Shown here: in pieces, positions 6,667-8,556 of the stretch
Position numbering within the stretch: position 1 is the first letter of the stretch
Layout of the letters: every line of letters begins with the position of its first letter
Assembly: GCA_004298075.1 (NCBI GenBank)
Contig: SCRK01000099.1
Span: 1 to 8,556 of the forward strand
From: a bacterium
GTDB taxonomy: Bacteria; Omnitrophota; Gorgyraeia; Gygaellales; Profunditerraquicolaceae
Direction: 5' to 3'
DNA length: 8,556 nt
Notes under the pieces: generated by a model
Databases searched by the model: none
Told to the model about the DNA's origin: nothing
The model's input: only the letters and a program-made list of their open reading frames with translations
Translations under genes and position numbers: made by a program

Positions 6667-6674
6667 GTTTTCCT

Positions 6675-7895
6675 TTATATTCTCTTAAGCTTATCGGTTA
6701 TATTTCTCAAGTCAGGTTCTTTTAAGAAGCTACTGGTGCTTAAGGTCACCGTTTTTTCTGCCAGAGCCCGGGCATGTGCCAACTGCGCCTGTGGAATAAT
6801 ATCTTTTAAGTAAACGTAATCCGAAATCGCCTGCAGGTATATTTGAGATACTCCTAACCCGGAATCTCTAAAAGCGGCCAAGCAGGAGCCCCTTTTTCGC
6901 TTATCTTCAAAAATGAGCGTAAGGTATGGGTAGCTTGCCTTTGCCTGCGCCGGCTCGATAACCGCCCTGACCCCGGCCAGGCCCTTGAGATGCTCCAAAT
7001 AAATACCCGCGAGGCTCCTTTGTTTTTCGATCTCCAGATTCAGACGGGAGAAATTAAGATGGCCTATATATTCCCTGAAAGCAGAAACCTTATGCACGGG
7101 GAAATCAGAGGTAAAATATTCTCCCATTGCCCTTACCGGGTTATTGCGCAGCTGCCAGAATATCTGCGGGGCCCTAAAGACAAGCCAGAATAATCCCGGG
7201 CGATAGAATATACTGTATCCAAACAATTCAACTATCTTTAAAAACTCGGATAGGATATTGCCGGGCATGATTTCTTCGGCAGTATCAGTTAATAGATCGG
7301 CAAATTCCGGCCGGGTAGTTATTGCCAGCCCGCCTTCATATATAGTCAGACCTTTGCCGCGGCAGAGGCTGAAGAAAGAAAAATCTCCAAAGGAGCCTGT
7401 TTTCTTATTCTTATATTCCGCGCCCAAGCTCTGCGCGCAATCTTCAATAATGAACGTTCCTTTTCCCTGCGCGCTTTCTTTAATCGCCTCCATATCCAGG
7501 GGGATCCCGGCCAGGTGCACGGCAAGTATAGCCAGGATATCTTTATCTTCGGAGCAGATGCCCCGGAGCATATCCATATCATAATCAAAATTATCCCGGT
7601 TTATGTCGCAGGGCTTTATATTAAGCCCCGCTCTTTTTATTGCCAGAGGGATAAGCGGGCAGATAAAGGCCGGTATGATCACGGTTTTTCTGCCGGAAAG
7701 TTTCTTTATGCTTTCCAGGATCAAGTAAAAGCCGGAAGTCCCCGAGCAGGTAAGCACTGCGCAAGGCACGCCCAGGTATTTTTTAAAATCTTCCTCCAGT
7801 AACCCTTTGGGGTGTTTTTTGAATAAGGAGGGGAGCAAGCTTTTGATCGTAAGCGGCCAACCTGCGGTTGGCGGGATTTCTCTTATGAGGCCCAA
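6675..7895 (-). CDS. DegT/DnrJ/EryC1/StrS-family PLP aminotransferase
   Basis: A 406-residue fold-type I enzyme of the sugar-aminotransferase group. Seen in order: LTCSGTSGFYLIL (48-60; PLP phosphate pocket), IIPAFICP (73-80; like the 'vPa.tf' strand), AVHLAG (125-130), IIEDCAQSLGAEY (149-161; Asp152 pairs with the pyridine nitrogen), GDFSFFSLCRGKGLTIYEGGL (170-190), where Lys181 with six residues before Gly-Gly is the expected Schiff-base Lys. Family members typically aminate nucleotide-linked keto-sugars, but related ones act in antibiotic or lipid biosynthesis. The aromatic stretch between about 222 and 262 is longer than in typical members, so specificity may differ. The start is TTG at 7895, chosen because a good Shine-Dalgarno lies 8 bases upstream and the next in-frame ATG would remove the cofactor pocket. 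It is transcribed from the divergent promoter region with the esterase-like gene. Confidence 0.85.
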   Translation of the reverse strand: MGLIREIPPTAGWPLTIKSLLPSLFKKHPKGLLEEDFKKYLGVPCAVLTCSGTSGFYLILESIKKLSGRKTVIIPAFICPLIPLAIKRAGLNIKPCDINRDNFDYDMDMLRGICSEDKDILAILAVHLAGIPLDMEAIKESAQGKGTFIIEDCAQSLGAEYKNKKTGSFGDFSFFSLCRGKGLTIYEGGLAITTRPEFADLLTDTAEEIMPGNILSEFLKIVELFGYSIFYRPGLFWLVFRAPQIFWQLRNNPVRAMGEYFTSDFPVHKVSAFREYIGHLNFSRLNLEIEKQRSLAGIYLEHLKGLAGVRAVIEPAQAKASYPYLTLIFEDKRKRGSCLAAFRDSGLGVSQIYLQAISDYVYLKDIIPQAQLAHARALAEKTVTLSTSSFLKEPDLRNITDKLKRI

Positions 7896-7903
7896 GTTTT
7901 ATT

Positions 7904-7908
7904 TCCTT
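7904..7908 (-). promoter_or_regulatory. Ribosome-binding site deciding the TTG start of the DegT-like gene
   Basis: On the minus strand the sequence reads AAAAGGAAATAAAACTTG. The AAGGA core ends 8 bases before the TTG at 7895, an ideal distance, and no ATG or GTG in the same frame lies near. This supports TTG as the real initiation codon. Confidence 0.65.
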
Positions 7909-7926
7909 TTCTGTATGTATTTACCT

Positions 7927-7955
7927 ATTTTATGCTAAAATACTCGGAAATTCAA
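7927..7955 (-). promoter_or_regulatory. Minus-strand promoter for the DegT-like/esterase operon
   Basis: Read on the minus strand: TTGAAT (positions 7955-7950), a 17-base spacer, then TAAAAT (7932-7927). The -35 matches 4 of 6 and the -10 5 of 6 consensus positions with ideal spacing. Transcription would start near 7920, about 25 bases before the TTG start, leaving room for the ribosome-binding site. Confidence 0.55.
7933..7941 (+). promoter_or_regulatory. Plus-strand extended -10 promoter for the acyltransferase gene
   Basis: TGCTAAAAT is an extended -10 element (TG, one base, TAAAAT). The corresponding -35 position (around 7912-7918) is poor, as is common for extended -10 promoters. Transcription would start near 7948, 19 bases before the ATG at 7967. 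It lies between the two boxes of the minus-strand promoter. Confidence 0.45.
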
Positions 7956-7966
7956 GCTAACTCTAT

Positions 7967-8556
7967 ATGAATAAGATCACTTGCAAGATTTATGATAATA
8001 TTGACAGGATAGCCGAAAAGGAGTGGGATGCTGTTTTCGGGGATATCCCGGAGAGCTACCCTTTTTATAAGACCCTGGAAAACTCCGAACTTAACGAGTT
8101 TGTTTTTTATTATCTGGTTATTTATCGTGACGACGAGGCTGTTCTTATCGCCCCATTGTTCAGCATGGATTTTAACCTGGATATCGCGGTGGAGGGTAAG
8201 CTTTGCGGGGTTATTAAACTGATACGCAGGGTTTTGCCGCGTTTCCTGATCTCTAAAACTTTATTTTGCGGCTCACCTTTCGCGGAATGCGGGGTTCTTG
8301 GGATCCGGCAGGATTTTAAAGGCAGCCTTGAGCTTATCCCGCTGCTTGCGCGCCAACTCAAGGATTTAGCTGTCAAACTTAACGCCCCGTTAATAATCTT
8401 TAAAGATTTCCCGCAAGAAAGAACAGCCCTCCTGGATGTTTTACTGCGGCAGGGGTTTTCCAGGACAAAGAGCTTCCCAGCCGTGCTTGTGGATGTGAAT
8501 TTCAGATCTTTTGAAGAATATCTGAAAAGCTTAGGCAGCTCTACCCGGAAGAATTT
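7967..8556 (+). CDS. FemAB/GNAT-like acyltransferase (COG3146/Acetyltransf_6 type), 5' part
   Basis: The frame opens at ATG 7967 and stays open to the window edge (196 complete codons plus two bases), so the gene is truncated on the right. The product starts MNKITCKIYD and contains ESYPFYKTLENSE (29-41), then a strand FYYLVIYRDDEAVLIAPLF (47-65), a layout like the 'PF..h.fl.alE.s ... y.d..lva..Ply' start of FemAB-like/peptidogalycan and Acetyltransf_6 GNAT proteins. Near the edge, FEEYLKSLGSSTRKN matches the 'f..yl..l.s..R...rr' helix that begins the second GNAT half in this family. Such enzymes transfer an aminoacyl or acyl group to an amine of a cell-wall precursor, sugar or lipid. No strong Shine-Dalgarno precedes the ATG; the leader is short. 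It is divergent from the DegT-like gene, and a joint role (amino group made, then acylated) is plausible but inferred. Confidence 0.65.
   Translation, partial: MNKITCKIYDNIDRIAEKEWDAVFGDIPESYPFYKTLENSELNEFVFYYLVIYRDDEAVLIAPLFSMDFNLDIAVEGKLCGVIKLIRRVLPRFLISKTLFCGSPFAECGVLGIRQDFKGSLELIPLLARQLKDLAVKLNAPLIIFKDFPQERTALLDVLLRQGFSRTKSFPAVLVDVNFRSFEEYLKSLGSSTRKN

Noticed and set aside
7258..7584. 108-residue plus-strand open frame inside the DegT-like gene
   Set aside because: Antisense to conserved PLP-site codons, with low-complexity Ser/Pro/Arg composition typical of shadow frames and no ribosome-binding site support.

Overview
The window looks like a piece of a bacterial chromosome of moderate GC content with very tight gene packing. 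The gene set fits an uncultivated, deep-branching Gram-negative lineage: a CsgG/LpoB-like secretion or lipoprotein gene, an AmmeMemoRadiSam radical SAM enzyme, a PP-loop enzyme fused to an NFACT-R domain, and several PLP aminotransferases beside a FemAB/GNAT-like acyltransferase. Candidatus Omnitrophota would be my first guess, but this is an impression from gene content and style, not a demonstrated placement. There is no sign of rRNA, tRNA, phage, insertion sequence or CRISPR, and no intergenic stretch exceeds about 100 bases.

Left part (1-2695, + strand): the 3' end of a CsgG-like protein gene, a 26-codon gene for a very basic peptide that resembles the small ribosomal protein THX, then a two-gene unit joined by an ATGA overlap. 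That unit encodes a ThiI-like PP-loop/NFACT-R fusion and the radical SAM enzyme AmrS. Both of its members point to RNA or nucleotide modification.

Middle part (2685-5806, + strand): a near-consensus sigma-70 promoter (TTGACA, 17 bases, TAAAAT) lies across the last codons of amrS. It is followed by a short leader with a terminator-like hairpin and T-run directly before the next start codon. Downstream is a fused-reading three-gene operon (ATGA and TAATG junctions): a MtnX/SerB-like HAD phosphatase, a class III aminotransferase and a divergent arginase-fold metallohydrolase. These three probably work on one small molecule, most likely an amine or guanidino/amide compound, but the substrate cannot be read from the sequence.

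Right part (5803-8556): a convergent minus-strand pair follows with a 4-base tail overlap. It encodes a DegT/DnrJ-type aminotransferase with a TTG start and, 8 bases downstream, a carboxylesterase-like alpha/beta hydrolase. Divergent from it, across a 71-base spacer with two interlocking promoters, starts a FemAB/GNAT-like acyltransferase that runs off the window. The right part resembles an amino-sugar or amino-lipid/peptidoglycan modification locus; this is inference from family membership.
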